Assembly (NCBI RefSeq): GCF_019075875.1
Contig: NZ_JAHOOZ010000001.1
Location: forward strand, 3,286,001-3,350,000
Direction: 5' to 3'
Source of the DNA: Novosphingobium sp. G106
GTDB lineage: Bacteria > Pseudomonadota > Alphaproteobacteria > Sphingomonadales > Sphingomonadaceae
DNA: 64,000 nt
Both the position numbers and the translations under genes were made by a program. The notes under the pieces are model-generated. The model was not told where the DNA came from, searched no databases, and saw nothing but the letters and a program-made list of their open reading frames with translations. This document shows, piece by piece, positions 50,199-60,061 of this stretch (position 1 is its first letter; every line of letters starts with the position of its first letter).

Positions 50199-51251
50199 TC
50201 AGAGCGGCGACCAGGGCGTTTCGTCGAGCTCTTCCTGCTCGCCGTCGGGACGTTCGGTCACCGTCGCGGCGGGCAGGTGATCGATCACCGCGTCGAGCAG
50301 CTTGTCCATCCCCTTGCCGGTCGCGCCCGAGATCGGGAAGACCTTCTTGGCGCCTGCCGCCTTCAATTCCTTGGTGAAGGCGGTGACCAGTTCCTTGTCG
50401 ACGAGGTCGATCTTGTTGAGCGCGATCAACCGCGGCTTGTCCTCAAGGCCGGCGCCGTAAGCCTCGAGCTCCTCCTCGATAATGGCCAGCGCATCGGCGG
50501 GATCGGTGCCGTGGATGTCGATCAGGTGGATCAGCACGCGGCAGCGCTCGATATGGCCGAGGAAACGGTCTCCCACGCCCGCGCCTTCGGCGGCGCCGGC
50601 GATCAGCCCCGGGATGTCGGCCAGGACGAATTCGCGGTTGCGGTGCGACACCACACCCAGCTGCGGACGCAAGGTGGTGAAGGCGTAGTCGCCGACCTTG
50701 GCCTTGGTGTTCGATATCTGGTTGATGAAGGTCGACTTGCCGGCATTGGGCAGGCCGACGAGGCCCGCGTCAGCGAGCAGCTTCAACCGCAGCCAGACGT
50801 ACATCTCTTCGGCGGGCATGCCCGGCTGGTGCTGGCGCGGCGCGCGGTTGGTCGAGGTCTTGTAGGAGGCGTTGCCACGCCCGCCCATGCCGCCTTCGAG
50901 CAGCGTGACGCGCTGGCCCGGCTCGGTCAGATCGGCGAGCACCGTTTCCTGATCGTCGTCGATGACCTGGGTGCCGATCGGAACCTTGATGACAAGGTCC
51001 TTGCCCGCAGCTCCGGTGCGGTTCGTGCCGGCCCCGCCACCGCCGCGCTGCGCCTTGAAGTGCTGGGTGTAGCGGAAGTCGATCAGCGTGTTGAGGCCGG
51101 GAACCGCCTCGAAGATGATATCGCCGCCCTTGCCGCCGTTGCCGCCGTTGGGCCCGCCGTACTCGACATACTTCTCGCGCCGGAAGGCGACAGCCCCGGC
51201 CCCGCCGGCGCCGGCGCGGATGAATATCTTGGCCTGGTCGAGAAAATGCAT
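50199..51251 (-). CDS. obgE: Obg family GTPase ObgE
   Basis: ObgE binds the 50S subunit and links growth with ribosome assembly. The 350-residue protein begins MHFLDQAKIFIRAGAGGAGA, with the Gly-rich Obg fold (GGPNGGNGGKGGD), and the GTPase domain with GLPNAGKSTFIN (about 167-178), DIPGLIAGAAEG (G3), ALNKIDL (G4) and SGATGKG. The start MHFLD at 51251 is chosen; the upstream frame is not coding-like. Confidence 0.97.
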   Translation of the reverse strand: MHFLDQAKIFIRAGAGGAGAVAFRREKYVEYGGPNGGNGGKGGDIIFEAVPGLNTLIDFRYTQHFKAQRGGGGAGTNRTGAAGKDLVIKVPIGTQVIDDDQETVLADLTEPGQRVTLLEGGMGGRGNASYKTSTNRAPRQHQPGMPAEEMYVWLRLKLLADAGLVGLPNAGKSTFINQISNTKAKVGDYAFTTLRPQLGVVSHRNREFVLADIPGLIAGAAEGAGVGDRFLGHIERCRVLIHLIDIHGTDPADALAIIEEELEAYGAGLEDKPRLIALNKIDLVDKELVTAFTKELKAAGAKKVFPISGATGKGMDKLLDAVIDHLPAATVTERPDGEQEELDETPWSPL

Positions 51252-51330
51252 GGGACTAAATAGCCTGAACGTGGCGACCTTGTCGAACCACGACGGGAAG
51301 CGGACCACTCGGGGTTGAAACAATCTGCAC

Positions 51331-51406
<76 letters not shown>

Positions 51407-51513
51407 GTTCCAGTGCGATTTGCGAGTAGCGAATTGGCTTCGGCCGCCCGCGGAGCGGCCCCCTTAGCGAAGAGGCACCGCGCTTGAAAGAGCAAAATTG
51501 AAGTCGGCGAAAC

Positions 51514-52248
51514 TTACTGCGCCGGCGCCTGCGCCGGCGTGGGCGACAGCTGATAGCTCAGCGGTTGTGGAGCGGGTACCGGCGCGGTCCCGGTCATCAT
51601 GTATTTCGCCTGCCAGGCGGCCAGGTCGACGCGGTACTGATCGAAGCTCGTGTAGAAGCGCAGGAAAACCTGCTCGATCGACGGCAGGTTGCGCGCGGCG
51701 AAGCTGTCGATATCGGCCGACTTCAGCGTTGCCGCCTCGTTGCTCATCGCCAGAGCGGCGTCGCAGAACGACGACTGCGTCGGTGGCAGCGCGAAATAGT
51801 TGTAGACCTGGGTCATGTAGAGCTCGCGCGGGGCGATGAACCGCGGGCCGAACTTCGCCTTGAATTCGTTGTCCACGGTCTTGTTGACCTGGGTCAACTT
51901 CTTGGCGTGGGTCTTGAGGAACTCGCGGTAGTTGACGAGGATCTGCGCGTGCTTGGGGTCCATGCAGTTGAGCGCGGCGACGTTGTAGGCCGAGCGCAGG
52001 TTCCAGGTGGTCTGCGCCGGCGAGATGCCGGTGTTGATCGTCTGGCGCACGCCGTAGGTGTTGATCGGCGGCGTCACGAGATTGGGCGAGGCGCCGCGCG
52101 GCGGCATCGGCTGCGGTGGGATGACGACCATCTTCGGCGGCGGCGGTGCGATCACGGGCGGGGCCTTCGGACCGCAGGCAGCCAGCGTGGAAACGAGCGC
52201 AAGAGCCGCGCCGGCCAGGATCGATTGCCGTATTTTCAAATGCTTCAC
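51514..52248 (-). CDS. hypothetical lipoprotein
   Basis: A 244-residue protein with a lipoprotein signal peptide (LVSTLAAC, Cys at about 25), a Pro-rich stretch (VIAPPPPKMVVIPPQPMPP) and a helical domain (about 85-230). Two Cys residues at about 96 and 162 may form a disulfide. No known family. It is downstream (minus strand) of the BI-1 gene. Confidence 0.75.
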   Translation of the reverse strand: MKHLKIRQSILAGAALALVSTLAACGPKAPPVIAPPPPKMVVIPPQPMPPRGASPNLVTPPINTYGVRQTINTGISPAQTTWNLRSAYNVAALNCMDPKHAQILVNYREFLKTHAKKLTQVNKTVDNEFKAKFGPRFIAPRELYMTQVYNYFALPPTQSSFCDAALAMSNEAATLKSADIDSFAARNLPSIEQVFLRFYTSFDQYRVDLAAWQAKYMMTGTAPVPAPQPLSYQLSPTPAQAPAQ

Positions 52249-52301
52249 TCAGCGTCACCGATGGGAAGCGCTTTCCTAGCCCGTGGCGTGCGCAAAGAAA
52301 A

Positions 52302-52331
52302 TGCCCGGCGCGACCAATGGCGCGCCGGGCA
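52302..52331 (-). terminator. intrinsic terminator after the BI-1 family gene
   Basis: On the minus strand TGCCCGGCGCG (52331-52321) pairs with CGCGCCGGGCA (52312-52302), a perfect 11-bp stem with an 8-nt loop, followed by TTTTCTTTG. It lies between the BI-1 gene stop and the lipoprotein gene start. Confidence 0.88.
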
Positions 52332-52378
52332 CAAGCATTTCAGCGGATTTCTTTAGCGCCAGATCTTAGCGCCATATT

Positions 52379-53122
52379 TCAACGACGGTCGCCGAGGATG
52401 CTGAGCAGGAACTGGAACATGTTGACGAAGTCCAGGTAGAGCGACAGCGCGCCCATGACCACAACCTTGCCCGCAAGCTCGGTGCCCTGCACGTACTGGT
52501 ACTCGTTCTTGAGGCGCTGCGTGTCCCAAGCGGTGAGGCCGGCGAAGATCAGCACGCCGAGGAACGGGATCGCGGCCGCCAGACCCGGCATCGGCCAGAT
52601 CATGTTGATCACCATTGCGACCAGCAGGCCGATCAGGCCCATGGTCATGAAGGTGCCCAGGCCGCTCAGGCTCTTCTTCGTGGTGTAACCCACGAGGCTG
52701 AGGCCGGCGAACGAAGCCGCCGCGGCGAAGAACGCCGTTGCGATCGAGGTGCCGGTATAGCGCACGAAGATGGTCGCCATCGAGAGGCCCATGACCGTGC
52801 AGAACGCCCAGTACAGGCCCTGCAACGTCGTGGTCTTCATACGGTTGAGGCCGAAGCTCATCGCGAAGACGAAGCCCAGCGGCGCGATCGCTAAGACCAG
52901 CCACAGCGGCGAGCGCATCATCTGTTGGCCGGCTTCAGACGAAGCGACGAGCAGCGCGACCACTCCCGAGAGCAACACGCCCGAAGCCATGTAATTGTAG
53001 ATCGAAAGCATATGCCGGCGCAGGCCCTGATCGTAGGTCGCCCCGCCGATCGCCGCGCCGTTCAGGCTCGGAGACGCTCCGAAGCCCGATCTATCGAGCT
53101 GGGGGTCGTTCCAGTTGGCCAT
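52379..53122 (-). CDS. Bax inhibitor-1/YccA family membrane protein
   Basis: A 247-residue, seven-helix BI-1 family protein (YbhL-like). After a polar N-terminus (MANWNDPQLDRSGFG) come YMASGVLLSGVVALLVA and the family motif AWDTQRLKNEY near the C-terminus (about 198-208). The Asp pair seen in calcium-leak BI-1 channels cannot be judged here. AAGGAG precedes the ATG at 53122. It has its own terminator. Confidence 0.9.
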   Translation of the reverse strand: MANWNDPQLDRSGFGASPSLNGAAIGGATYDQGLRRHMLSIYNYMASGVLLSGVVALLVASSEAGQQMMRSPLWLVLAIAPLGFVFAMSFGLNRMKTTTLQGLYWAFCTVMGLSMATIFVRYTGTSIATAFFAAAASFAGLSLVGYTTKKSLSGLGTFMTMGLIGLLVAMVINMIWPMPGLAAAIPFLGVLIFAGLTAWDTQRLKNEYQYVQGTELAGKVVVMGALSLYLDFVNMFQFLLSILGDRR

Positions 53123-53260
53123 TGCAAACTCCTTTTCCCGGCCCGCACGATGCGGAATGCCGGACCCCCGCAATATCGGACCGAACAGGTAAACATTCAA
53201 GAAAAACCGGCGGAACCGATTTGTAACGAAATGTTGCTGGAGTCAGCCCAGAGTCGGCTT

Positions 53261-54061
53261 TCAACCGCGCGCGGCCCGCGCCATTTCAGCGCCGCGATCG
53301 GCCGCCGCGCGCAGAGTTGCTTCGATCAACTGCGCCAATGCCTTATCCGCATCGAGCACATCGAGCCCCGCCCGCGTCGTGCCGCCGGGGCTGGCGACGC
53401 GGTCGGCGAGCTGTGCCGGCGAATGCGGCGAAGCCGCGGCGAGCAGCGATGCGCCCTCAACCGTTGCCAGCGCGAGCCGCTGTGCCTGTGCAGGGTCCAG
53501 CCCCAGCGCCGAGGCGCTCGCGGCGAGTGCGTCGATGAAGCGATAGACGAAGCCCGGACCGGATCCGGCCAGCGCGGTCACCACGTCGAACAGGCTCTCG
53601 CTCGCCAGCCATTCGGGCGTACCCAGTGGCGCGAGCAGCGCGGTGACTTCAGTCCTGCCCGCGTCATCCAGCCCTTCCCCAGCCAGCGCGATCGGCGACT
53701 TGCCGATCGCCGCCGCGAGGTTCGGCATCATTCGCACCAGCGCCCCGGCATCTGGGAAACGTGCCGCAAGTGTCGCCAGCTCGACCCCGGCAAGGATCGA
53801 CAGCACGGTCGTATCGCCGCGCGCAAACGGTGCGATCGACGGCGCCAGTTCGCCCAGCATCTGCGGCTTGATCCCGAGCAGCACCGCGTCGAAGGCGGCG
53901 CCCTGCGGCAGTTCGCGCAACAGCGTCACGCCAGCAGGCGCTTCGGTGAGCACGGGATCGACCACGGTGAAACCCGAGGGCGCCAGCCCGCCGGCCAGCC
54001 AGCCCGCAAGCATGGCCCCGCCCATGTTGCCGCAGCCGACGATGAGAATGGTTTCGAGCAC
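53261..54061 (-). CDS. proC: pyrroline-5-carboxylate reductase ProC
   Basis: Last enzyme of proline synthesis. The 266-residue protein has the Rossmann motif VGCGNMGGAML (about 8-18), MMPNLAAAIGKSPIAL (about 110-125), and the C-terminal GSGPGFVYRFIDAL and VASPGGTTRAGLDVL (about 226-240). It is upstream of proB on the same strand by ~4 kb. Confidence 0.96.
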   Translation of the reverse strand: MLETILIVGCGNMGGAMLAGWLAGGLAPSGFTVVDPVLTEAPAGVTLLRELPQGAAFDAVLLGIKPQMLGELAPSIAPFARGDTTVLSILAGVELATLAARFPDAGALVRMMPNLAAAIGKSPIALAGEGLDDAGRTEVTALLAPLGTPEWLASESLFDVVTALAGSGPGFVYRFIDALAASASALGLDPAQAQRLALATVEGASLLAAASPHSPAQLADRVASPGGTTRAGLDVLDADKALAQLIEATLRAAADRGAEMARAARG

Positions 54062-54197
54062 AGTGAATCCGCTTCAAGACTTCCCAATGAAGGGAGGATA
54101 GCGCGGTGCTATCAGAGGGGGCTCTCCTCCGGGCGCCGCAAGTCTTGAGCCCTCTAAATTACTTCTCGCGTAGCCCCAGCCCGTAAGGAAAGTAAAC

Positions 54198-54704
54198 TCA
54201 GGCCTCGCCCGCCGCGTCCACCAGCGCCGCGGCGAGCGCCTCGGCCGGCGACTTGTCGCCCCAGAGGATGAATTGGAACACCGGATAGAAGCGGTCGCAT
54301 TCCTCGATCGCGGTTTCCACTGCGACCTGGGCCTGGCTGGGGCTGAGCAGGCCGTCGTCGCCGAGCATCAGCCCGTGGCGGTAAAGCACGACGCCGCCGT
54401 TCGACCAGACGTCGAAATGGCCGAGCCAGAGCTGCTCGTTGATAAGCGAGAGGACTTCGAACACGGGCCCGCGCTTCTCGTCGGTCATGCGTATGTCGGG
54501 CAGGCAGAGGATCTGCAGGACGTGGTCCTCGGACCGCCAGATCGCCTGGATCTGGTAGCTAGCCCAGGCGCCCTGGACCTCGCCGGTGATCTCATCCTCG
54601 CTTACGAACTCGTAGGTCCAGCCCCGCGCTTCGAACAGCGAGGCCAGCATGTCGACCGGAGCGGCGTCCTCGTCCCTGTTCATGATATCCTGATCTGTTC
54701 GCAT
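54198..54704 (-). CDS. YbjN-domain protein
   Basis: A 168-residue protein; residues ~20-150 match the YbjN / type-III-secretion-chaperone-like fold (MLASLFEARGWTYEFVSEDE, INEQLWLGHFDVW, YRHGLMLGDDG). E. coli YbjN affects motility and stress responses indirectly; the function here is unknown. MNRDEDAAP at 54683 is another possible start. Confidence 0.8.
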   Translation of the reverse strand: MRTDQDIMNRDEDAAPVDMLASLFEARGWTYEFVSEDEITGEVQGAWASYQIQAIWRSEDHVLQILCLPDIRMTDEKRGPVFEVLSLINEQLWLGHFDVWSNGGVVLYRHGLMLGDDGLLSPSQAQVAVETAIEECDRFYPVFQFILWGDKSPAEALAAALVDAAGEA

Positions 54705-54869
54705 GGATTGGGTACCGCCTTCGTAGTCCTGATCGTGGTCATGAACATTGCCATGCCGCTGGATGCTTCGGTCGCTGCCCCGCACACAATGGAGCCGGCG
54801 ATATGGCCTGAGCAAAACTTTATAACTCTGTTAACAAAGTGTGGACAATCGAGTTGCCGCACCCCCCGT

Positions 54870-56981
54870 TCAGCGGCGGCGACCGCGCTTCTTCCGATCT
54901 GCTGCAGGCTCGGAATCCGCCTCTCGCCGCGTCGAGGTCCGTTCGGAAGAAGCTCTACCGCGGCGCGTCCGCGCGGTCTCCGTCGCGGCCCCACGGCGAG
55001 GCTTTTCCGTCTCGGTCGCAGCCGCGCCGCGACGCGACTTGGTCGCCGGCTTGGCCACCGGCTCGGCTGGAGCGGAGCCCAGCGAATCGACGACCTGCCC
55101 GGCAGGACTTGTCCAGACGAAGGCGCCGTCGATGTCGGCCCGGCGCAGCTGCGCGATGAAGGCATTGGCCGCGGACTCGCTCGGGAACGGGCCGGTCAGC
55201 AGGCGATTGGTCTGACCCCAGGCGCTGACGAACGATCCCTTGCCACGCAGTACCTCGGCCTTGTCGCGCGTCATGCGGCGCCAGTCGTAACCGAGCGCCG
55301 CCTTGTCGCGGCCGGTGGCGATCTGGACCCAGATGCGGCTGGGATGGCTCGGCGGCGGCGGCTTGACCGGCTCAGCGGCCTTCTTGGCGTCGGCCCGACC
55401 AGGCTTGATCCTGCGCAGGTCGACCGCACCCGCGGCCGGGGTCGCATCGGTGGTCGGCTGAGCGAATTCAGCGAAGACGTCGGCCAGGCGGCGCGGCGGG
55501 GGCGCAGGCACGGGGACCGGCCTCGCCGCGGGTGGGGGCGGTGACGGCGCGGGCGTCGGTGATGCGGCAAGCGGAGCGACGGGCGGCGCGGTGGCGGGCG
55601 CAGTCGGCGCGATGCTGAAGCCGGGCGACACGGCGAGCATACCGGAGCCGGGCCGCGGCGCCGAGGCAGCGGGTGTTGGCGGTGCCGCGGCGGGACGCGC
55701 CGGCTCGCTCGGGGTGAAACCGGGCGGCAGAGCAACCGCAGGAGCCGGCGTGGTCGCCGCAGGTCGCGACGGCTGGGTCGGCGCGAAGCCGGGCGGCAGC
55801 GTAGAAGCAGGGGTCGGCGCCGGCGTCGGGACCATGGCAACCTGCGCCACCGGAGCGGGAGAACGCGTCGACGAGGGACGCGCGATCGGAGCCGGCGTAC
55901 CGGCACTGGCAGTCACCTCGCGCGCCGGCGGCGGCGGTTCGGGTGCGAGACGCGTGTTCCGGCTGATGTCGGGCACGCCGGGCATCGCGTCCAAACTCGC
56001 GGTTGCGGTCTTGCGGTCGCGGTTCCGATCCCGCCCACGCCCCTTGCGGCCCAGCGGCTCGCCCTGCGGGGTGAGCTTGGCGTCGGCCGCGGCGACGGTG
56101 GTCTGTTTGGGCGCATAGAGCGCGACCCGCGGATCATCGCGGCCGATCTCGGAAGCCCGCGGGAACTGGCCGAAATTCGCGGCTGCCGCCTGCTGGGCGT
56201 GAGTCAGCCGCGGCATGTAGCGCAGGTAGGGCGCCACGCCGGTCGCGAGTTCGGAAGGCAGGATGGTGTTGGCGATGCTCACCGCCTCCTCGGTCTGGCC
56301 CAGGATTGCCAGGACGAAGGCGCGCGTGCGCCAGGCGGCGAGATTGCGATTCTGGAGCAGCGGTGAGAGGATCAGCTCGGCATTGTGCTTGTCGCCGCTG
56401 ATCGCCAGGCTGAGCGACAGCCGCCGGACCACCTCTTCGCTGGGACCACGCGCCAGTGCCTGGCGATAGAACTTCTGCGCCGCAGCGTTGTCGCCGACGA
56501 GATCGTAGGCGAGCCCACGGTCGGCGGCCAGTGCGGTGTCCATCGCACCCGCCTTCTCGGCCTCGTCGAACAGCGGGATCGCCCCGAAGGGATCGCCGTT
56601 GCGCACCATCGCCCCGGCGAGCCCCGCCTTGACCCGCGGATTGCCCGGCGAGACCTGGTCGGCGCGGCGGAAGAAGCCTGTGGCTGCGTCGACGTCGCCC
56701 ATCGCCAGCGCGGCATTGCCGGCATCGATCAGCGCGGAGATATCGCGCGGGTCGCGCGCCAGGCGGCCAAGCGCCGCGTCGAGCGTCATGCCGTCGCTAC
56801 TGGGAAGAGCCTGCACGACCGGCTGCGAGATCGCCGGCTGTCCGGCGGACGGCCGTGCCGTACCCTGGGTCGAACCCCGGTGCGGCACGCCTTGCGCCAC
56901 TGCCTGTCCCGCTCCCGCGATGGCCAGCAACGACGCCAATGCGCCAAGCCTGTATGCCTTCAGCATCCGTCCGTTACCCAT
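54870..56981 (-). CDS. TPR and SPOR-domain cell-envelope protein
   Basis: A 703-residue protein downstream of ftsZ. It has a signal peptide (about 6-30), TPR-like helical repeats (about 80-250; AGNAALAMGDVDAATGFFRRA is one), a long Pro/Ala-rich spacer (about 320-540) and a SPOR domain (about 560-635, IWVQIATGRDKAALGYDWRR), ending in an Arg/Lys-rich tail. SPOR binds denuded septal glycan. Near-repeated LPPGFAPTQPSRPAA and LPPGFTPSEPARPAA lie in the spacer. Probably a division-site envelope protein. Confidence 0.82.
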   Translation of the reverse strand: MGNGRMLKAYRLGALASLLAIAGAGQAVAQGVPHRGSTQGTARPSAGQPAISQPVVQALPSSDGMTLDAALGRLARDPRDISALIDAGNAALAMGDVDAATGFFRRADQVSPGNPRVKAGLAGAMVRNGDPFGAIPLFDEAEKAGAMDTALAADRGLAYDLVGDNAAAQKFYRQALARGPSEEVVRRLSLSLAISGDKHNAELILSPLLQNRNLAAWRTRAFVLAILGQTEEAVSIANTILPSELATGVAPYLRYMPRLTHAQQAAAANFGQFPRASEIGRDDPRVALYAPKQTTVAAADAKLTPQGEPLGRKGRGRDRNRDRKTATASLDAMPGVPDISRNTRLAPEPPPPAREVTASAGTPAPIARPSSTRSPAPVAQVAMVPTPAPTPASTLPPGFAPTQPSRPAATTPAPAVALPPGFTPSEPARPAAAPPTPAASAPRPGSGMLAVSPGFSIAPTAPATAPPVAPLAASPTPAPSPPPPAARPVPVPAPPPRRLADVFAEFAQPTTDATPAAGAVDLRRIKPGRADAKKAAEPVKPPPPSHPSRIWVQIATGRDKAALGYDWRRMTRDKAEVLRGKGSFVSAWGQTNRLLTGPFPSESAANAFIAQLRRADIDGAFVWTSPAGQVVDSLGSAPAEPVAKPATKSRRGAAATETEKPRRGAATETARTRRGRASSERTSTRREADSEPAADRKKRGRRR

Positions 56982-57068
56982 GGCGCGCGCGACTCCAGGC
57001 CGGGCGAGCCGGCCCGAGCTTATCTTATTTTCGATGCATTCGCCGAGATGAACCGCGGACGAACGACC

Positions 57069-58658
57069 CTACTGGTTGTTCTGACGCCCGAGGAAGCGCG
57101 GGATGGAGATCGCGGAACCGTCGTCCTCGTCGTCATCGCTTTCCTCGGCCGCGGCGGGCTTCACCCCGCGCGACAGATTGGCCATGCGCTCGAACAGCGT
57201 ATTGCCCGCGACGGGACCCTTGCCGCCGCCGGCACCCGGCGCCCCGACCGGCTTGCGCCGCGTCACCAGCGGCGAGACGGGAGCATCTTCCTCTGCCAGG
57301 CGGTTGGCGTTCTGCAGCAGATCGTCCTGCGCGCTCTCCGCCTCGTCAACCTGGTCGAGACCGAGATCCAGCGCATCCCCGCGGCCGGCGCGGACACCGG
57401 TGAGGCTGGCATAACCGGCCTGGGTCACGTCTTCCTCGGCGCCAGCATCCTCGTCGGTCAGCTCGAAGGCTTCGGCTTCCTCGGCAAAACCGTCGAGATC
57501 GAGGTCGTTGGCCACGGGCGTTTCCTCGGCCACTGCCGCGATCGGCTCGGGCTCGGAGGCCAGCGGCACCGCTGCCGGCGCGGGCTGGAACACCGGCTCG
57601 GGAGCAGGCGCCGGCGCCACGATTGCCGGGCGGATCGGGCCGCGCGAGGCCGTGAGGTTGAGCGGACGCGCGGCGATCTCGGCCATCTCGGCGCTCTGCT
57701 CGATGCCGGTGGCGACGACCGAAACGCGGATCTTGCCCTGGAGGTCGGGATTGAAGGCCGAACCCCAGATGATGTTCGCGTTGGGATCGACCAGCTCGCG
57801 GATGTGGTTCGCCGCTTCGTCGACTTCGAGCAGCTTCATGTCGTCGCCGCCGATGATCGAGATGATGACGCCCTTGGCGCCCTGCATCGAAACGCCGTCG
57901 AGCAGCGGATTGGCGATCGCACGTTCCGCGGCTTCGAGCGCGCGGTTCTCGCCCTGGCCTTCGCCGGTGCCCATCATCGCCTTGCCCATCTCGCCCATGA
58001 CCGAGCGAACGTCGGCGAAGTCGAGGTTGATCAGGCCCGGCATGACCATGAGGTCGGTGATCGAGCGGACGCCCTGCTGGAGCACTTCGTCCGCGAGGGT
58101 GAAGGCTTCCTTGAACGTGGTCTCTGCCTTGGCGACGAGGAACAGGTTCTGGTTGGGAATGACGATCAGCGTGTCGACGTGGCGCTGCAGTTCCTCGATG
58201 CCGGCTTCGGCCGAACGCATGCGGCGGGTGCCTTCGAACAGGAACGGCTTGGTGACGACGCCGACGGTCAGAACGCCCTTGTCGCGCGCGGCCTTGGCGA
58301 TGACCGGCGCCGCGCCGGTGCCCGTGCCGCCGCCCATGCCCGCGGCGATGAAGCACATGTGCACGCCTTCGAGCGCGCGATCGATCTCGGCGAGGCTTTC
58401 TTCGGCCGCGGCCTTGCCCACTTCGGGACGGGCGCCCGCACCGAGCCCCTTGGTGATGTCCGTGCCCAGCTGGATACGATGCTCGGCGATCGAGTTGTTG
58501 AGCGACTGCGCGTCGGTGTTGGCCACGACGAAGTCGACGCCTTCGATCTCGGCGTTGATCATGTTGGCGATGGCGTTGCCGCCAGCACCGCCGACACCGA
58601 TCACGGTGATGCGGGGACGAAGTTCTTCGATGGCGGGCGGGCCAATATTGATGCTCAT
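57069..58658 (-). CDS. ftsZ: cell division GTPase FtsZ
   Basis: The tubulin homologue that forms the Z-ring. The 529-residue protein begins [21 protein letters not shown], with the GTP site [11 protein letters not shown] and the tubulin signature [14 protein letters not shown] (about 104-117). After the globular part (about 320) comes an unusually long acidic, Pro-rich linker ending in [11 protein letters not shown], the conserved C-terminal peptide for FtsA/ZipA binding. The start is at 58658 after GGGAG. Confidence 0.97.
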   Translation of the reverse strand: MSINIGPPAIEELRPRITVIGVGGAGGNAIANMINAEIEGVDFVVANTDAQSLNNSIAEHRIQLGTDITKGLGAGARPEVGKAAAEESLAEIDRALEGVHMCFIAAGMGGGTGTGAAPVIAKAARDKGVLTVGVVTKPFLFEGTRRMRSAEAGIEELQRHVDTLIVIPNQNLFLVAKAETTFKEAFTLADEVLQQGVRSITDLMVMPGLINLDFADVRSVMGEMGKAMMGTGEGQGENRALEAAERAIANPLLDGVSMQGAKGVIISIIGGDDMKLLEVDEAANHIRELVDPNANIIWGSAFNPDLQGKIRVSVVATGIEQSAEMAEIAARPLNLTASRGPIRPAIVAPAPAPEPVFQPAPAAVPLASEPEPIAAVAEETPVANDLDLDGFAEEAEAFELTDEDAGAEEDVTQAGYASLTGVRAGRGDALDLGLDQVDEAESAQDDLLQNANRLAEEDAPVSPLVTRRKPVGAPGAGGGKGPVAGNTLFERMANLSRGVKPAAAEESDDDEDDGSAISIPRFLGRQNNQ

Positions 58659-58780
58659 TGCTCTACTCCCGGCAGGCGAGCGAAAGGGAATTCCGATCCC
58701 TGCAAATTGCACGCTTCGACTCGTCGAATCAAAGGCGGTTTAACCATTGTCCACAGCCGGATGTCGCCCACCACGCCAGC

Positions 58781-60061
58781 CTAAAAATATTCCTTCACCG
58801 CGCGATACACACGGTTCACCAATCCGAGCCCGCCATAGCGCAATGTCGGCTGATAACTCGGGCCGATCGCGCGGATGTCGACGGGGTCGGCCGCAGCATA
58901 GAGTACCAGCCCCGCGAGCGTTGCGAACCCCGGCTTGAGGTGCGTTTCAGCCAGACCGGTCAGTGCGGGCGCCTTGCCGATGCGCACCGGCTTGCCCAGC
59001 GCCGCCTGGGCATAGTCGGCAAGGCCGACGAGCTCCGCGCCGCCGCCCGTGAGCACGACCTGCTGGCCGCGCTGGCTGGTGAAGCCGAGGCCTTTCAAGG
59101 CCTTGTTGACCTCCTCCATCAGCCGGCCGAGCTGGCCGGTGATGACCGAGACGAGCTCCGCGCGCGGAATGCGGTTCTTGTCGTCTGCATGGCGCGCGAT
59201 CGGTCCCGTGCCTTCCTCGCCCGGCGCGTTGACCGGGATCATCTCGCGGTGGTCGGTCGGGCTGGCGATGGCCGAGCCATTGACGCATTTCAACCGCTCG
59301 GCCTGGAAGCGGCGGATGCCGAAGCACGATGCGATGGCATCGGTGATGTCGCCCGAGCCGATCGGGATCGAAGCCATGCCGATCAGCATGCCCGAGAAAT
59401 AGACCGAGACGTTGGTCACTTCCGAACCGATCTCGACGAGGCCGACGCCGAGGTCGCGCTCCTCCGGCGAGAGGCAGGCATGGCCGGCGGCGATCGGCGA
59501 ACCGACTACCGCCTCGACGTCGAGGTGCGCGTTCTGGACGGCCTCGGTCAGATTGCGGATAGGCGCGCCGTCCGCCAACATGACGTGGATATCGACGCCC
59601 AGCCGCTCGGCATGGAGCCCGCGGGGATTGGCGACGCCGTGCGCGCCGTCGAGCGTGTAGTGAGCCGGCTGGGCGTGAAGCACCATGCGCCCTTCGGGCT
59701 GGATCACGTCGCGGCCGGCAACCAGCAGGTGGTCGATGTCGTCCTGCTCGATCCGGCGCCCGCCGATGTCGACCTCGACCTGCGCAACCTGGCTGGCGAG
59801 CCCGGCACCCGAGCAGCCGATCCAGACCGACGAGACGCTGGTATTGGCCATCCGCTCGGCCCGCTCGATCGCGTCGCGCACTGCGTAAGTGGCTGCGGTC
59901 ATGTCGGTGACGTAGCCGCGCTTGATCCCCTGGCTGGCGCGGTGGCCCGAGCCGAGGACGATCATCTCGCCTGTTTCGGATATCCCGGCGATCATCGCCG
60001 AGATGCGGAAAGAGCCCATGTTGACCGCACCGAAGACGCGGCTGATACGGGGCGTGGCCAT
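58781..60061 (-). CDS. ftsA: cell division protein FtsA
   Basis: Actin-like membrane tether of FtsZ. The 426-residue protein has the actin-fold ATPase blocks (VVLTGGGAELVGLADYAQ near 340, DGAHGVANPRGL near 155) and a C-terminal amphipathic helix (LVNRVYRAVKEYF) for membrane binding. Its start overlaps the ftsQ stop by one base (TAATG). ftsZ follows by 120 bp. Confidence 0.96.
   Translation of the reverse strand: MATPRISRVFGAVNMGSFRISAMIAGISETGEMIVLGSGHRASQGIKRGYVTDMTAATYAVRDAIERAERMANTSVSSVWIGCSGAGLASQVAQVEVDIGGRRIEQDDIDHLLVAGRDVIQPEGRMVLHAQPAHYTLDGAHGVANPRGLHAERLGVDIHVMLADGAPIRNLTEAVQNAHLDVEAVVGSPIAAGHACLSPEERDLGVGLVEIGSEVTNVSVYFSGMLIGMASIPIGSGDITDAIASCFGIRRFQAERLKCVNGSAIASPTDHREMIPVNAPGEEGTGPIARHADDKNRIPRAELVSVITGQLGRLMEEVNKALKGLGFTSQRGQQVVLTGGGAELVGLADYAQAALGKPVRIGKAPALTGLAETHLKPGFATLAGLVLYAAADPVDIRAIGPSYQPTLRYGGLGLVNRVYRAVKEYF

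Noticed and set aside
53208..53232. GGAAC followed by TGTT near 53213 as a third EcfG-type promoter
   Set aside because: Spacing and -10 do not fit the GGAAC-N16/17-CGTT consensus.
56385..58784. 799-codon plus-strand open frame opposite ftsZ
   Set aside because: Shadow of ftsZ and the SPOR gene.
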